Shown here piece by piece: positions 1 through 8,651 of a stretch of DNA of 34,856 nucleotides (position 1 is its first letter; each line of letters starts with the position of its first letter). Made by a program: the position numbers and the translations under genes. Under the pieces are notes generated by a model. That model did no database searches and was not told where the DNA came from. It saw only the letters and a list, made by a program, of their open reading frames with translations. Source of the DNA: an uncultured Collinsella sp. (GTDB lineage Bacteria > Actinomycetota > Coriobacteriia > Coriobacteriales > Coriobacteriaceae); NCBI GenBank assembly GCA_900542635.1, contig UQOJ01000018.1, positions 1 to 34,856 of the forward strand, written 5' to 3'.

Positions 1-57
1 TCACGAGCGGGGGCTCCTGTCTTTTTAGTGCCCTCGGATTGGGTCATAGTGTCTGTC

Positions 58-75
58 TGTAAATATACGTTTACA
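58..75. promoter_or_regulatory. Palindromic operator candidate upstream of deoC
   Basis: TGTAAA and TTTACA arms surround a six-base centre (TATACG), giving an 18-base palindrome about 120 bases before deoC. The shape resembles LacI/CcpA-type operators, but no regulator gene lies nearby and I cannot assign one. The rest of bases 1-195 shows a short GC hairpin (about 5-16) followed by a T run near 21-26, probably the end of an upstream transcription unit cut by the window edge, and no convincing ORF. Confidence 0.35.
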
Positions 76-195
76 GCTAATTTCATACCACTTGTCGGAA
101 TGCGGACGCTGTCCTTGCATGTCGGGCGTACATTGAACGTGGTTTTTCGCGTGAAACCACGAATCGGTTGTCAGTCCTGAACAAGGAGGCCCAGC

Positions 196-870
196 ATGAC
201 GCTTGCCAAACCCATCAACAAATACATCGACTATATCGATGCCCCCGAGGACACGTTTGAGCAGTATGTCGAGAAGGCGTTAAAGTACAACTTTCGCTGC
301 GTATTTGCGAACCTTCAGGAGTACGAGACGGGCCGCGCCATGCTCGAGGGCTCTGACATCATCCTTGCCGGCGCCATCGACTTTCCCCAGGGCACTATGA
401 CGCTTGAGGAGAAGCTTGCGAGGTTTGAGGAATACGCTGCGTGTGGCTTTACCGAGATTGACTACGTTTTGAATCAGGGGTCGATCGAGAACCGCGATTT
501 TGATGCCATCGAGCGCGAGATGACTACCATTGCTGATTTTTGTCGCGCGCATGGCATCACTGACAAGGTAATCGTCGAGATGTGCAAGCTGGACGGCGAC
601 GACGCCGCCAAGCGCCGTGTATGCGAGATCGCGCTGGAGGCCAAGCCGGGATTCCTTAAGACATCGACCGGTAGAAGCTTTGGCGGTGCTAAGCTCGAGG
701 ACGTGCGGCTGATGCACGAGGTGCTCGGCGATGCCGTGGCAATCAAGGCGGCGGGCGGTATCCATAATTACGAAGAAGCTTGCGCATTCATCGAGGCCGG
801 CGCCAGCGCGTTAGGTGCATCGGCGGGCATCGCGATCGTCGAGGGCGCACCGACGGATGAGCGTCGCTAG
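196..870 (+). CDS. deoC: Deoxyribose-phosphate aldolase (DeoC)
   Basis: This class I aldolase splits 2-deoxy-D-ribose 5-phosphate into glyceraldehyde 3-phosphate and acetaldehyde in cytoplasmic deoxynucleoside breakdown. The 224-residue length fits the short bacterial DeoC type. The Schiff-base lysine sits in KTSTG (Lys155), the second active-site lysine in AIKAAGG (Lys184), and the conserved acidic residue in EIDYVLN (Asp89). The start follows an AAGGAGG ribosome binding site at about 183-189. No deoxynucleoside kinase, phosphorylase or transporter gene is adjacent, so it appears to be its own unit, possibly controlled by the palindrome at 58-75. The family assignment is secure; substrate range is inferred. 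Confidence 0.95.
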   Translation: MTLAKPINKYIDYIDAPEDTFEQYVEKALKYNFRCVFANLQEYETGRAMLEGSDIILAGAIDFPQGTMTLEEKLARFEEYAACGFTEIDYVLNQGSIENRDFDAIEREMTTIADFCRAHGITDKVIVEMCKLDGDDAAKRRVCEIALEAKPGFLKTSTGRSFGGAKLEDVRLMHEVLGDAVAIKAAGGIHNYEEACAFIEAGASALGASAGIAIVEGAPTDERR

Positions 871-1019
871 CAGACGTATTTGACCTGAGCGATAAAGCTT
901 CACGACCACACGCCGTTCATGTTCGGGACAATATGACATTTTTCCCGTTGTAAACGGAGTCGCGATGGGTGTTCTGTATGATGGCTCAGACAAGGTTGTT
1001 CAATGACAGGGAGGCATAT

Positions 1020-1862
1020 ATGGCAATCAAAGCCATCGCGATGGATATCGACGGTACGCTCACCAACGATCAGAAAGTGATTAGCCCGCGTACGCGCGAG
1101 AAGCTGCTCGCGGCGCAGGAGTCGGGCATTAAGCTCATTTTGGCTTCGGGCCGTCCCGCATGGGGGCTGCACGCCTTGGCGCAAGAGCTCGACCTTCAAA
1201 ACCATGACGGTTTGCTGGTGGCCTTTAACGGCGCACACGTCGTCGATGCCCAGACCGACGAGGTGCTGTTCGATCAGGCTATGCCTGCCGACGAATTGCA
1301 TCGTCTGATTGATCACCTGCGTAATTTTGACGTGATCCCTATGATTTCACTCGGTCGCGATTTGCACGTCGAGGACTCGTACCATTGCATGATCACGCTG
1401 CCTGACGGCTCGCAGAAGAATATCGTCAAGTATGAGCGCGACGCGTGCGATCTTAAGATTCGCGAGGTGGAGAGCCTGCATGAGGTCGCTGATGCTTATC
1501 CCGTGGACAAGCTGCTGACGGCGGGCGATCCGGCCTACCTGCAGGCGCATTACGAGGAGATGTATACGCCCTTTAAGCAGGCGCTTTCGGGCATGTTTAC
1601 GGCCGACTGGTACTTTGAGTACACGGCGCCCGGTATCGACAAGGCCCGCGCACTCGAGGGTGCCCTGCCTAAGCTCGGCATCAATGCCAGTGAGGTCGTA
1701 TCGTTTGGCGACGGCCAGAACGACAAGTCCATGATTGAGTGGGCCGGCACCGGTGTTGCCATGGGCAACGCGGTTGACGAGGTTAAGGCCGTGGCCCAGA
1801 TGGTGACCGCCAATAACAATGAAGACGGTATTGCGGTGGCGCTGGATAAGCTGCTGGGTTAG
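1020..1862 (+). CDS. Cof-type HAD phosphatase
   Basis: This is a 280-residue haloacid-dehalogenase-superfamily phosphatase of the Cof/YidA (IIB cap) group, which usually dephosphorylates small sugar or cofactor phosphates in the cytoplasm. Motif I is DIDGT, with nucleophile Asp9 and acid/base Asp11. A Ser/Gly-rich motif II (ASGRP) follows around residue 45, and motif IV is FGDGQND near residue 235. I chose the ATG at 1020 because AGGGAGG lies just before it; an in-frame ATG at 969 would add 17 residues unlike the family. A GC hairpin ends the gene at about 1885-1910. The specific substrate cannot be read from the sequence. Confidence 0.9.
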   Translation: MAIKAIAMDIDGTLTNDQKVISPRTREKLLAAQESGIKLILASGRPAWGLHALAQELDLQNHDGLLVAFNGAHVVDAQTDEVLFDQAMPADELHRLIDHLRNFDVIPMISLGRDLHVEDSYHCMITLPDGSQKNIVKYERDACDLKIREVESLHEVADAYPVDKLLTAGDPAYLQAHYEEMYTPFKQALSGMFTADWYFEYTAPGIDKARALEGALPKLGINASEVVSFGDGQNDKSMIEWAGTGVAMGNAVDEVKAVAQMVTANNNEDGIAVALDKLLG

Positions 1863-1884
1863 AATCGCCGATAATGCATGGTTC

Positions 1885-1912
1885 GGGCGCCTGCTTGCGG
1901 GCGCCCTTTTGT
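1885..1912 (+). terminator. Rho-independent terminator between HAD genes
   Basis: A 7-bp perfect GC stem (1885-1891 with 1900-1906) with an 8-base loop is followed by TTTTGTT. It lies only about 14 bases before the GTG start of the next gene, and the RBS comes immediately after the T run, so it acts either as a terminator or as an intercistronic attenuator. Confidence 0.7.
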
Positions 1913-1925
1913 TAGGGAGGGTGCC

Positions 1926-2585
1926 GTGTCCGCATTTCCGTTCGACGCCGTTATCTTTGACATGGACGGCGTCATTGTCGATACCGAGTATTACTACCTG
2001 GGCGAGACTGCCGCGTTTGCCAAGGAGCTTGGGCTTAACCTGACTCAAGAGGAGTTGAATGGGCAGGTCGGTACCTCGCATCAGTTCTTCCTGCATATGT
2101 TGGTCGATTGGTTTGAGCGCGCCGGTAAGGGGCATTTCACTGGCGAGGAAGCGTTGGCCCGGTGGGACGAGTGGGCGCATGAGCGTCCGCGCGACTATCA
2201 GGCTTTGATTAACCCAGGCGCCGTGGATACGATTCGAGAGCTGCCGCGCCGCGGCGTTCGCGTGGCGCTTGCCAGCTCGTCTCCCATGGATAGCATCGAG
2301 GAAGTGCTCAACGCATGCGGGCTGTCGGATGCCTTTGAGTATGTGGTGAGCGGCGAGCAGTTTAAGGAGAGCAAGCCCGAGCCCGACATCTACCTGCATG
2401 CGCTGGACCTGCTGGGGCTGCCCGCGAATCGCTGCTGCTGCGTTGAGGATTCGGTGCCTGGCATCACTGCCGGCAAGCGAGCCGGCCTGACAGTCATTGC
2501 CAAGCGCGAGGAGCGCTTTGGCTTTAGCCAGGATGCCGCGGACAAGATTATCGACCAGCTGCCGGAGCTGCTCACGCTTTCTTAG
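1926..2585 (+). CDS. HAD hydrolase, beta-phosphoglucomutase-like
   Basis: This 219-residue protein belongs to HAD subfamily IA (PgmB/CbbY/GPH group): DxD motif in FDMDGVIVDTE (Asp12, Asp14), a helical cap over residues ~20-95, motif II in ASSSPM, the motif III lysine in KESKPEPDIYL, and motif IV in VEDSVPG. Such proteins are phosphatases or phosphomutases acting on sugar phosphates. The start is set at GTG 1926 because GGGAGG sits 5 bases upstream; the reading frame opens earlier (1878), but that would translate the terminator hairpin. A hairpin at 2669-2708 follows. Whether it is a mutase or a simple phosphatase cannot be decided here. Confidence 0.88.
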   Translation: MSAFPFDAVIFDMDGVIVDTEYYYLGETAAFAKELGLNLTQEELNGQVGTSHQFFLHMLVDWFERAGKGHFTGEEALARWDEWAHERPRDYQALINPGAVDTIRELPRRGVRVALASSSPMDSIEEVLNACGLSDAFEYVVSGEQFKESKPEPDIYLHALDLLGLPANRCCCVEDSVPGITAGKRAGLTVIAKREERFGFSQDAADKIIDQLPELLTLS

Positions 2586-2650
2586 GAGCGCGGTAGTTGC
2601 GCGTTTTTCGGGTCTGATGAGTAAATAGCCGACATTTTGGTGCGACACCT

Positions 2651-2665
2651 AGCATACTTAATGCT
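2651..2665. promoter_or_regulatory. Palindrome upstream of GntR gene
   Basis: AGCAT-ACTTA-ATGCT forms a 5-5-5 palindrome about 70 bases before the GntR-family gene. GntR regulators commonly repress themselves through palindromes of this size, so it is a candidate autoregulatory operator. Its sequence differs from the direct repeat before the transporter gene, which weakens the idea. Confidence 0.3.
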
Positions 2666-2668
2666 AAT

Positions 2669-2708
2669 GCGGGCTTAAGGGCTTGCTGAATGCCCTTGGG
2701 CCCGCTTT
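2669..2708 (+). terminator. Terminator-like hairpin in front of GntR gene
   Basis: Bases 2669-2682 pair with 2692-2705 as a 14-bp stem with two G-T wobbles, and TTT follows. It could end the HAD gene or lie in the leader of the GntR transcript, since its end is only about 27 bases from the GntR start codon. Confidence 0.55.
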
Positions 2709-2735
2709 AGACTTAATTGTGCTGGGAGAGGGTAT

Positions 2736-3479
2736 ATGCCACCGACTGAAGGGCTAACTGACGGTAAAGCAGCGATACCGCTGTACCAACAGGTCATTGA
2801 TATCATTAAAAACGAAATCAACTCCGGCGTCTACAAGGCAGGCGCGCGGATACCCAACGAATTCGAATTGGCTGAGAGCTATAAAGTTGGCCGCGTTACC
2901 GTGCGACGCGGTATTGAGGAGCTCGTCCAGCAGGGCTATCTAACGAAGCGACAGGGGAAAGGCACGTTCGTCAATGCCCCCAAGCTCAAGCGCAAGATTC
3001 GCCAGAAGGATGACGTCCAGAGTTTTTCGGACGCATGCCGCGTTAACGGAATGGAACCGGGGGCGTGTGTCATTTCGAGAAAGATACTGCCGGCGGATTC
3101 TACCGAAGCACAGTTCTTTGGTGTTCCCGTTGGAACTGACTTGATTTGCGTCGAGCGTGTGCGTACTGCCGATGGCGTCCCCGTCATGCTCGAGAACAAC
3201 ATATACGTTTACGAGGACAACGCCTATCTATCAACGGCGCCTCTATCTAACCAATCCATTTTTGAGTTCGTGCGCAACCAGACGGGCCGCATGCCCGCGT
3301 TTACCGACCCGTGCACGCTCGAGATCGCGTGCGCATCGCCCGAGGTCGCTCGGTTGCTGGCGGTTCCCGTTGGCGAACCCTTGTTTTATATGGAAGCCTT
3401 CTTTTTCGATGAGCAACGGCGGCCGTTTATCATCGGTCGTCAGCGGATCGTTGGGTCTCGCTACGTTTTTGACATCTAG
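2736..3479 (+). CDS. GntR-family regulator with UTRA domain (FrlR-like)
   Basis: This 247-residue transcription factor has an N-terminal GntR winged helix at residues ~13-80 (PLYQQVIDIIKNEI, then GRVTVRRGIEEL and RQGKGTFV) and a C-terminal UTRA ligand-binding domain at ~95-245. HutC-subfamily members sense sugar phosphates or related metabolites and usually repress the adjacent catabolic operon. GGGAGAGG precedes the ATG. It stands directly before the transporter and sugar-conjugate genes, in the same relation as frlR/fraR to frl/fra genes, so I infer it controls them, perhaps through the direct repeat at 3619-3637. A long hairpin separates it from that operon. The effector is unknown. Confidence 0.9.
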   Translation: MPPTEGLTDGKAAIPLYQQVIDIIKNEINSGVYKAGARIPNEFELAESYKVGRVTVRRGIEELVQQGYLTKRQGKGTFVNAPKLKRKIRQKDDVQSFSDACRVNGMEPGACVISRKILPADSTEAQFFGVPVGTDLICVERVRTADGVPVMLENNIYVYEDNAYLSTAPLSNQSIFEFVRNQTGRMPAFTDPCTLEIACASPEVARLLAVPVGEPLFYMEAFFFDEQRRPFIIGRQRIVGSRYVFDI

Positions 3480-3490
3480 GACATTGCGAA

Positions 3491-3528
3491 TGGAAACGCC
3501 CGGTGGATCATCTCACCGGGCGTTTCCA
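3491..3528. terminator. Perfect 15-bp hairpin after GntR gene
   Basis: TGGAAACGCCCGGTG at 3491-3505 pairs without mismatch with 3514-3528; the loop is 8 bases. The T run (TTT) lies inside the 3' arm, so it is a symmetric, possibly bidirectional terminator isolating the regulator from the transporter operon. Confidence 0.65.
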
Positions 3529-3589
3529 TACCGTTCACGGTGCGAACGCAACCGTTCAACCGCGTTGCGGCAATCAGTTTGAAATTATC

Positions 3590-3637
3590 TTGATGACGGG
3601 AAAAGCTGCTGGTAATCTATAGAACGTCATAGAACGT
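3590..3637 (+). promoter_or_regulatory. Promoter candidate with tandem ATAGAACGT repeats
   Basis: TTGATG (3590-3595) and TAATCT (3613-3618) are 17 bases apart, a plausible but imperfect -35/-10 pair. Immediately downstream, ATAGAACGT occurs twice (3619-3627 and 3629-3637) with a 10-base period, one helical turn, placing two identical half-sites on the same DNA face over the expected transcription start. I infer a repressor operator, most likely for the GntR protein. Confidence 0.45.
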
Positions 3638-3697
3638 TTGCCTTGTGCAAGCGTTGAAGCGAGATGCGATGCAGTCTCGAGTTCTTTGGAGGTATCT

Positions 3698-5161
3698 ATG
3701 TCAGATACGAAGGCGAAGAAGACAAACAGACGTTTTAAGTTCAAATTACCGCATGTCTATACGATCATGTTCTTGCTGATCGTTGTCTTCGCGGTTCTGA
3801 CTTGGATCGTTCCCTCCGGTCAGTATCAGCGCAAGACGATTTCGACAGCGGCGGGCGAGCGTGAAGTCGCCGTTGCTGGAACCTATGAACAGGTCGATAA
3901 GAACTACACCGATTCCGAGACTGGCGAGACCATCAATCTGGGTCAGGATATCTTCGCGGTCCTGCAAGCGCCCACCAAGGGCATCCAGGAGGCTGCCGAC
4001 GTCGTTGCGTTCGTCTTATTGATTGGCGGATCGTTCGCAATCATCACCAAGACCAACGCTTTGAATGCCGGCATGAGCCGTGTGATTAAAAAGCTCAAGA
4101 ACAAGGACATCCTCATCATTCCCATCACGATGACGCTGCTGTCCATTTGCGGCACTACGTTTGGTATGTCTGAGGAAGCCCTACCGTTCTATGCCATCTT
4201 CATTCCCATCATGATGGGTATCGGGTATGACTCGATGACGGCGTTTATCATCTGCTTCCTTGGTCCTAACCTGGGATATTGTGCTTCGACCATCGACCCG
4301 TTTAATGTTTTGATCGCCCAAGGCATCATTGGTATCGAGGGCAATCCTCAGCTGTGGCTGCGCGCCGTTTCTTGGGTCATCTTCACTGCCGTCGGTATCG
4401 CATGGGCCATGCGCTACGCCATGCGTGTAAAGAAAAATCCCGAGTCGTCCATTACGTACGAGGACGATAAGCTCAAGCGTGTTGAGTTTTCCGTGACCGA
4501 TGCCTCCATCGAGGAAGAGTTCACTATCCGTCAGAAGCTCGTGCTTATCGATTTTGCTTGCGGTATGGGCATCATCGTCTGGGGTCTTGTTACCCAGGGC
4601 TGGTACATGAATGAGATTTCCGCCGTGTTCCTTGGCATGGGCTTGCTTGCCGGTATCCTGGGCGGTCTTGACCAGCAGACGATCGCTGAGGAGTTCGTTA
4701 AGGGTCTCGCCGACTTTGCGTACGCCGCCATCGTTATCGGTATCGCTCGCGGCATTCTGGTCATCGCCGAGGGTGGCATGATCATCGACACCATTCTCCA
4801 GGCGCTCGCTACTGCGCTCGCCGGTGCACCCGCCGCCGTCTACACCACGTTTATGTATATCGTCCTTGGCCTGCTCTCTTTGCTGGTTCCCTCGAGTTCT
4901 GGCCTGGCGGCGCTCACCATGCCCGTTATGGGCCCCCTGACCGAGCTCATGGGCCTCAATCCCGAGGCGGCCGTCACCGCGCTTCAGTTTGCCAACCAGA
5001 CCATCAACACCATCAGCCCCGTGGCGGGCATGACGGTCGCCGGTCTTGCCGTGGCTAAGATTTCGTTTGGCCAATGGTGGAAGACCATTTGGAAGTTCTT
5101 CATTTTCATGGTCGTCTTTGGCCTGATCGTAACGGCAATCTCTGGCATGCTTCCGGTGTAG
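3698..5161 (+). CDS. YfcC-family membrane transporter
   Basis: This 487-residue integral membrane protein has about 12 hydrophobic segments. The family's typical N-terminal region (helix ending in TWIVPSGQY) is at residues ~15-45, with conserved loops such as GTTFGMSEEALPF and a late VPSSSGLAALTMPVMGP segment. YfcC proteins (DcuC/ion-transporter superfamily) are secondary carriers, mostly for dicarboxylates, amino acids or peptides. The ATG at 3698 follows GGAGG; an upstream in-frame start would lack such a site. As first gene after the promoter at 3590, it is the likely importer for the conjugate degraded by the following genes. Fra-type loci also pair a secondary carrier with the same enzymes. 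Substrate is inferred from context only. Confidence 0.88.
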   Translation: MSDTKAKKTNRRFKFKLPHVYTIMFLLIVVFAVLTWIVPSGQYQRKTISTAAGEREVAVAGTYEQVDKNYTDSETGETINLGQDIFAVLQAPTKGIQEAADVVAFVLLIGGSFAIITKTNALNAGMSRVIKKLKNKDILIIPITMTLLSICGTTFGMSEEALPFYAIFIPIMMGIGYDSMTAFIICFLGPNLGYCASTIDPFNVLIAQGIIGIEGNPQLWLRAVSWVIFTAVGIAWAMRYAMRVKKNPESSITYEDDKLKRVEFSVTDASIEEEFTIRQKLVLIDFACGMGIIVWGLVTQGWYMNEISAVFLGMGLLAGILGGLDQQTIAEEFVKGLADFAYAAIVIGIARGILVIAEGGMIIDTILQALATALAGAPAAVYTTFMYIVLGLLSLLVPSSSGLAALTMPVMGPLTELMGLNPEAAVTALQFANQTINTISPVAGMTVAGLAVAKISFGQWWKTIWKFFIFMVVFGLIVTAISGMLPV

Positions 5162-5170
5162 GTGGTTGTG

Positions 5171-6754
5171 ATGTCTGATCGTTTAACGGTCCTGACGTCT
5201 AAGAGCGTCTTTACCGGTACGGGGGACCTGCCGTTCGAAGGTTTCGTAGCGGTCCGTGGCAATCGAATTGAGGCGGTTGGCACCAAGTGTGAGGTAGCTT
5301 CGTATTTGACCCAGGCGGACGAGGTAGTTGATCTGGGCGACCGTACCGTCATGCCTGGCCTGATCGATGTGCATACCTTCTATACAGGCTGGGCGCTGCG
5401 GACGTTGGGGTCTGATCTGTCCGGCATCGCTGATGCCAAAGAGACCGTGTCGCTCTTGCGTGCATGGAAAGAAGATCATCCGGATTGCGCGGCGGCTTTT
5501 GGCCACAGCCTACCCGAAACGTTGGCATCGGATGCCGAGAACGCAAATACGGCAGCTGTGTTTGACGATTGTTTTGGCGATATCCCTGTCGTCTGCTTTA
5601 CACCGGGTGCGGAGACCTGCGTTCTCAATGCTGCCGCCAGTGCACGATACGGCTTTACACCCCAGGCGTGCTATGCCGAGAAGATCTGGCGCATGATGAG
5701 CGATTTCCTCGCGCTGCCCGAGGTACGTGCGGGGTATTCGGACTACATGAGCATGCTTAACGAGCGCGGCGTTACCGCCATCAAGGAGATGGCGTTTGAT
5801 GACTACTACGGTTTTGCCGACGAAATGGCTCGCCGTGAGGAATCTGGTGAGCTGACGGTTCGCGTCTCTATGATGTCGCAGCCGGTGGGTGCCGGTGCAA
5901 ATCTGGCATATGCCCGCGAGGCACGAGAGCGCTTCCGGGGACCGTTCGTTCGTTTTTCTGGCTTCAACCGTATGACCGATCGCGGCGTATGGGCGGGGCT
6001 TGCCGAGATGATTGACCCCTATGAGGACACGGCCGATGCGGGCGCTGCCGGCAAGACGGTTGTCGAGGAGCCCGAGTGGGATCTGATTGAGAACGAGCTG
6101 CGCGCAATTGATGCTGACGGCTTCCGATATTCCTTGCATTGCCAGGGCGATGGCGCCGTTCGTCGCACCGTGGCGCTCTATGCCTCGCTGCCTCGAGACG
6201 AGCATGGACGGTTGCTTCGCCGCCATGCGATTACCGATCTCGAGAACTCTGATCCGACCGATCTTGTCAAGTTTGGCAAGTTGGGTGGAATTTGCGAGGT
6301 CTATCCGCAGATTCTGACGCTGGACCGGCGCGAGGATTGCCTGTCGATGATGCGTCGACAAATTGGCAAGACGCGACTTTTGCACAGCTGGAATCGCCGC
6401 GGCATGGAAGATTCCGGATGCACGGTGTGCTGTGGTACGGATTTGCCGCTGCTGATTCCGAGCTTGGGCGAGTCAATCTACAGTGCGTGCGGCGGATACT
6501 TCGACGATGGACTGCCCGTGAATGAGGCCAACGCGCTGACGCTTGTCGAGCTCTTGCGTGCTTGGACTGCCGGGGGCGCGTACGATCTGATGCGCGAAGA
6601 CGAGCTGGGTACGCTCGAGGTCGGCAAGCTTGCCGATATCTGCGTGCTCGATCGGGATGTGTTCGACCTCGATTATCGCGACGCACGCGATCTTTCGGTT
6701 GATATGACGATGTCGGACGGACAAATCGTGTTCGATCGAAATAAGGAGGCATAG
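5171..6754 (+). CDS. YtcJ-like amidohydrolase with altered HxH motif
   Basis: This 527-residue protein has the composite-domain amidohydrolase fold of the YtcJ (Amidohydro_3) group. An N-terminal beta-sandwich leads into MPGLIDVHTF (residues ~61-70). Later motifs are present: SLHCQGDGAVR, RRHAITDLE and CCGTDLP, with a closing sandwich strand LADICVLD. The usual HxH metal pair after strand 1 reads His68-Thr-Phe70, so one metal ligand is missing. Metal binding may be mononuclear or the chemistry altered. I start at ATG 5171 with AGGTGG before it, 9 bases after the transporter stop. Context suggests hydrolysis of an amide or acyl group from the imported conjugate; this is inference. Confidence 0.82.
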   Translation: MSDRLTVLTSKSVFTGTGDLPFEGFVAVRGNRIEAVGTKCEVASYLTQADEVVDLGDRTVMPGLIDVHTFYTGWALRTLGSDLSGIADAKETVSLLRAWKEDHPDCAAAFGHSLPETLASDAENANTAAVFDDCFGDIPVVCFTPGAETCVLNAAASARYGFTPQACYAEKIWRMMSDFLALPEVRAGYSDYMSMLNERGVTAIKEMAFDDYYGFADEMARREESGELTVRVSMMSQPVGAGANLAYAREARERFRGPFVRFSGFNRMTDRGVWAGLAEMIDPYEDTADAGAAGKTVVEEPEWDLIENELRAIDADGFRYSLHCQGDGAVRRTVALYASLPRDEHGRLLRRHAITDLENSDPTDLVKFGKLGGICEVYPQILTLDRREDCLSMMRRQIGKTRLLHSWNRRGMEDSGCTVCCGTDLPLLIPSLGESIYSACGGYFDDGLPVNEANALTLVELLRAWTAGGAYDLMREDELGTLEVGKLADICVLDRDVFDLDYRDARDLSVDMTMSDGQIVFDRNKEA

Positions 6755-6755
6755 G

Positions 6756-7607
6756 ATGTCTGAATCCAAACCGACGCTGCGCCGCGAACAGATTGCGGGC
6801 ATGAATATCCACTACATCATGTGGTCGCTCGATTACTTCCTTGATGTGCAGCAGCGTTTGGGCTTTGAGTCCATTGAGCTGTGGTGTGCGGAGCCACATG
6901 TGACGCTCGACCACACGGGCTACTTTGAGGCTGAGGTCCTGGCGAAAAAGGCTGCAGACCGTGGGCTTAGGTATCGTACTCTGTGCCCCGAGAATGTTGT
7001 CTATCCTTGGCAGTACTGCGCACGCAAACCGCTGCATGAACAGCGCAGCCTGGCGTACTTTAAACATGGCATTGAGCTTGCCGAGGTACTTGGGTGCGAC
7101 CGTATGTCGATTAACTCGGGCTGGGGCGACTGGGACGAGGACCGCGAGGAAGCCTGGAAGCGCAGCCGCGAGCACTTGTCCATTCTGGCGGAGTATGCCG
7201 GCGGGCACGGTCTGGTGCTTACGATGGAAAGCCTGCGTCCCGAGGAGAGCAACCTTGTGACGACGGTTTCCGATGCGAAGCGCATGATTGACGAGGTCGC
7301 GAGCCCGTATTTACAGCCCATGGTTGATACAACCGCGATGGGCGTTGCTGGCGAGACGCTCGAGGACTGGTTTGCCACCTTTGGTGATGGGACAATTCAC
7401 GAGATGCACTTTATCGACGGTGACCCGTATGGCCATCTGGTGTGGGGCGATGGCAAGCACGATATGGACGCCTTCGTTGCCACACTCAACGCCCATGGTT
7501 TCGACGGCATGCTGGGCCAGGAAATTACGGACGGCCGTTACTACGATGACCCGGCGGCGGCTGATGCCAAGAACATGGCCGCATTCGAGAAATATCTGAT
7601 TGACTAA
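6756..7607 (+). CDS. Sugar isomerase/epimerase, FrlC-like TIM barrel
   Basis: This 283-residue protein is a xylose-isomerase-like (AP endonuclease 2) TIM barrel. Typical metal-ligand positions are visible: the Glu in MESLRPEESN, the Asp in PMVDTTAMG, His in EMHFIDGD, and a late Glu in GMLGQEITDG. In the frl operon FrlC interconverts psicoselysine and fructoselysine; position between the transporter and an FrlB-like deglycase supports a similar C3-epimerase step here. The start is one base after the previous stop with AAGGAGG at 6743-6749, so the pair is translationally tight. Other sugar isomerases of the family cannot be excluded. Confidence 0.82.
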   Translation: MSESKPTLRREQIAGMNIHYIMWSLDYFLDVQQRLGFESIELWCAEPHVTLDHTGYFEAEVLAKKAADRGLRYRTLCPENVVYPWQYCARKPLHEQRSLAYFKHGIELAEVLGCDRMSINSGWGDWDEDREEAWKRSREHLSILAEYAGGHGLVLTMESLRPEESNLVTTVSDAKRMIDEVASPYLQPMVDTTAMGVAGETLEDWFATFGDGTIHEMHFIDGDPYGHLVWGDGKHDMDAFVATLNAHGFDGMLGQEITDGRYYDDPAAADAKNMAAFEKYLID

Positions 7608-7669
7608 AACAACCATCGGCCACGCAACCAACGTCATTGATTGCGTCCCAAACAAGAAAGGAACTGGAT

Positions 7670-8638
7670 ATGAACGCACACGATCTGATCAAAGAGGCAA
7701 TTGCCGAGAAGGGCAAGTTCGACAGCGTCTACTGGATTGCTTGTGGTGGCTCCATGATCGATTTGATCCCGGCTCATGAGCTTCTGCAGCGCGAGGCAAC
7801 CACCTTCACTTCGTATATCTATACCGCGCGTGAATTCGACATTATGCGTCCGCGTCGTCTGGGCGAGAAGTCCCTGGTCATCGCTTGCAGCCACAGTGGC
7901 AATACCCCGGAGGTCGTCGAGGGCTGCGAGATTGCCCTTGCCGCCGGCGCTACGGTGATCGCCCAGACCGACAACGCTGGATCCAAGATCGACTCCGGCA
8001 AGTGGACCACGTGGGTCTACCCGTGGGGCGAGGGCGTACCGCAGGCCGAGGTCCCCGCTGGCATTTCGCTGTCGCTTGCGGCCGAGCTGCTCGATCAGCA
8101 GGAGGGCTACGCCGATCTTGCCGATATGTATGCCGGTATCGCCGAGATGGATAAGATTCTTCCCCCGGCACGTGAGAAGGTAAATGCCGAGCTGGGCGAT
8201 CGTTTTGCCAAGCTTTGCCAGGAGCACGAGTTCTTCTACATTCTGGGCAGCGGTCCCAACTTTAGCCAGACCTACGGTTTCGCTATCTGCTCTCTTATGG
8301 AGATGCAGTGGCAGCACTGCAGCTACATCCACTCTGCCGAGTACTTCCACGGCCCCTTCGAGGCTACTCAGGATGGCGTTTTTTACTTCCTGCAGATGGG
8401 CTCCAGCGAGTGCCGTGCTATGGACGAGCGCGCCCTGGCGTTCCTTAAGACGCATACCGATACGCTGATGGTGCTCGATGCCAAGGAGTACGGTATGGAA
8501 GCCGTGCCGGCGAGCGTCCGTGCCTATCTGGACCCGGTGCTGTTCTACGCCATGAACTGCGAGCTGCGTGCTGCACGCGGTAAGGTGTTTGACCATGATC
8601 CCGATTTCCGTCGCTACATGGGCGTCGTCGAGTACTAG
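7670..8638 (+). CDS. frlB: FrlB/FraB-like SIS deglycase
   Basis: This 322-residue SIS-domain protein should cleave a 6-phosphorylated fructosamine to glucose 6-phosphate and a free amine or amino acid. Two SIS lobes are recognisable: CSHSGNTPEVVEG (phosphosugar binding, residues ~75-90) and a second one after ~190. The deglycase signature SAEYFHGPFE is present, and the end DPDFRRYMGVVEY matches the end of E. coli FrlB nearly residue for residue. FraB uses an acidic residue and a histidine in this neighbourhood. The ATG at 7670 follows AAGAAAGGA. It is preceded by the epimerase and followed 13 bases later by the kinase. The amine part of the substrate is not deducible. Confidence 0.85.
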   Translation: MNAHDLIKEAIAEKGKFDSVYWIACGGSMIDLIPAHELLQREATTFTSYIYTAREFDIMRPRRLGEKSLVIACSHSGNTPEVVEGCEIALAAGATVIAQTDNAGSKIDSGKWTTWVYPWGEGVPQAEVPAGISLSLAAELLDQQEGYADLADMYAGIAEMDKILPPAREKVNAELGDRFAKLCQEHEFFYILGSGPNFSQTYGFAICSLMEMQWQHCSYIHSAEYFHGPFEATQDGVFYFLQMGSSECRAMDERALAFLKTHTDTLMVLDAKEYGMEAVPASVRAYLDPVLFYAMNCELRAARGKVFDHDPDFRRYMGVVEY

Positions 8639-8651
8639 AAGGGTAAATACC

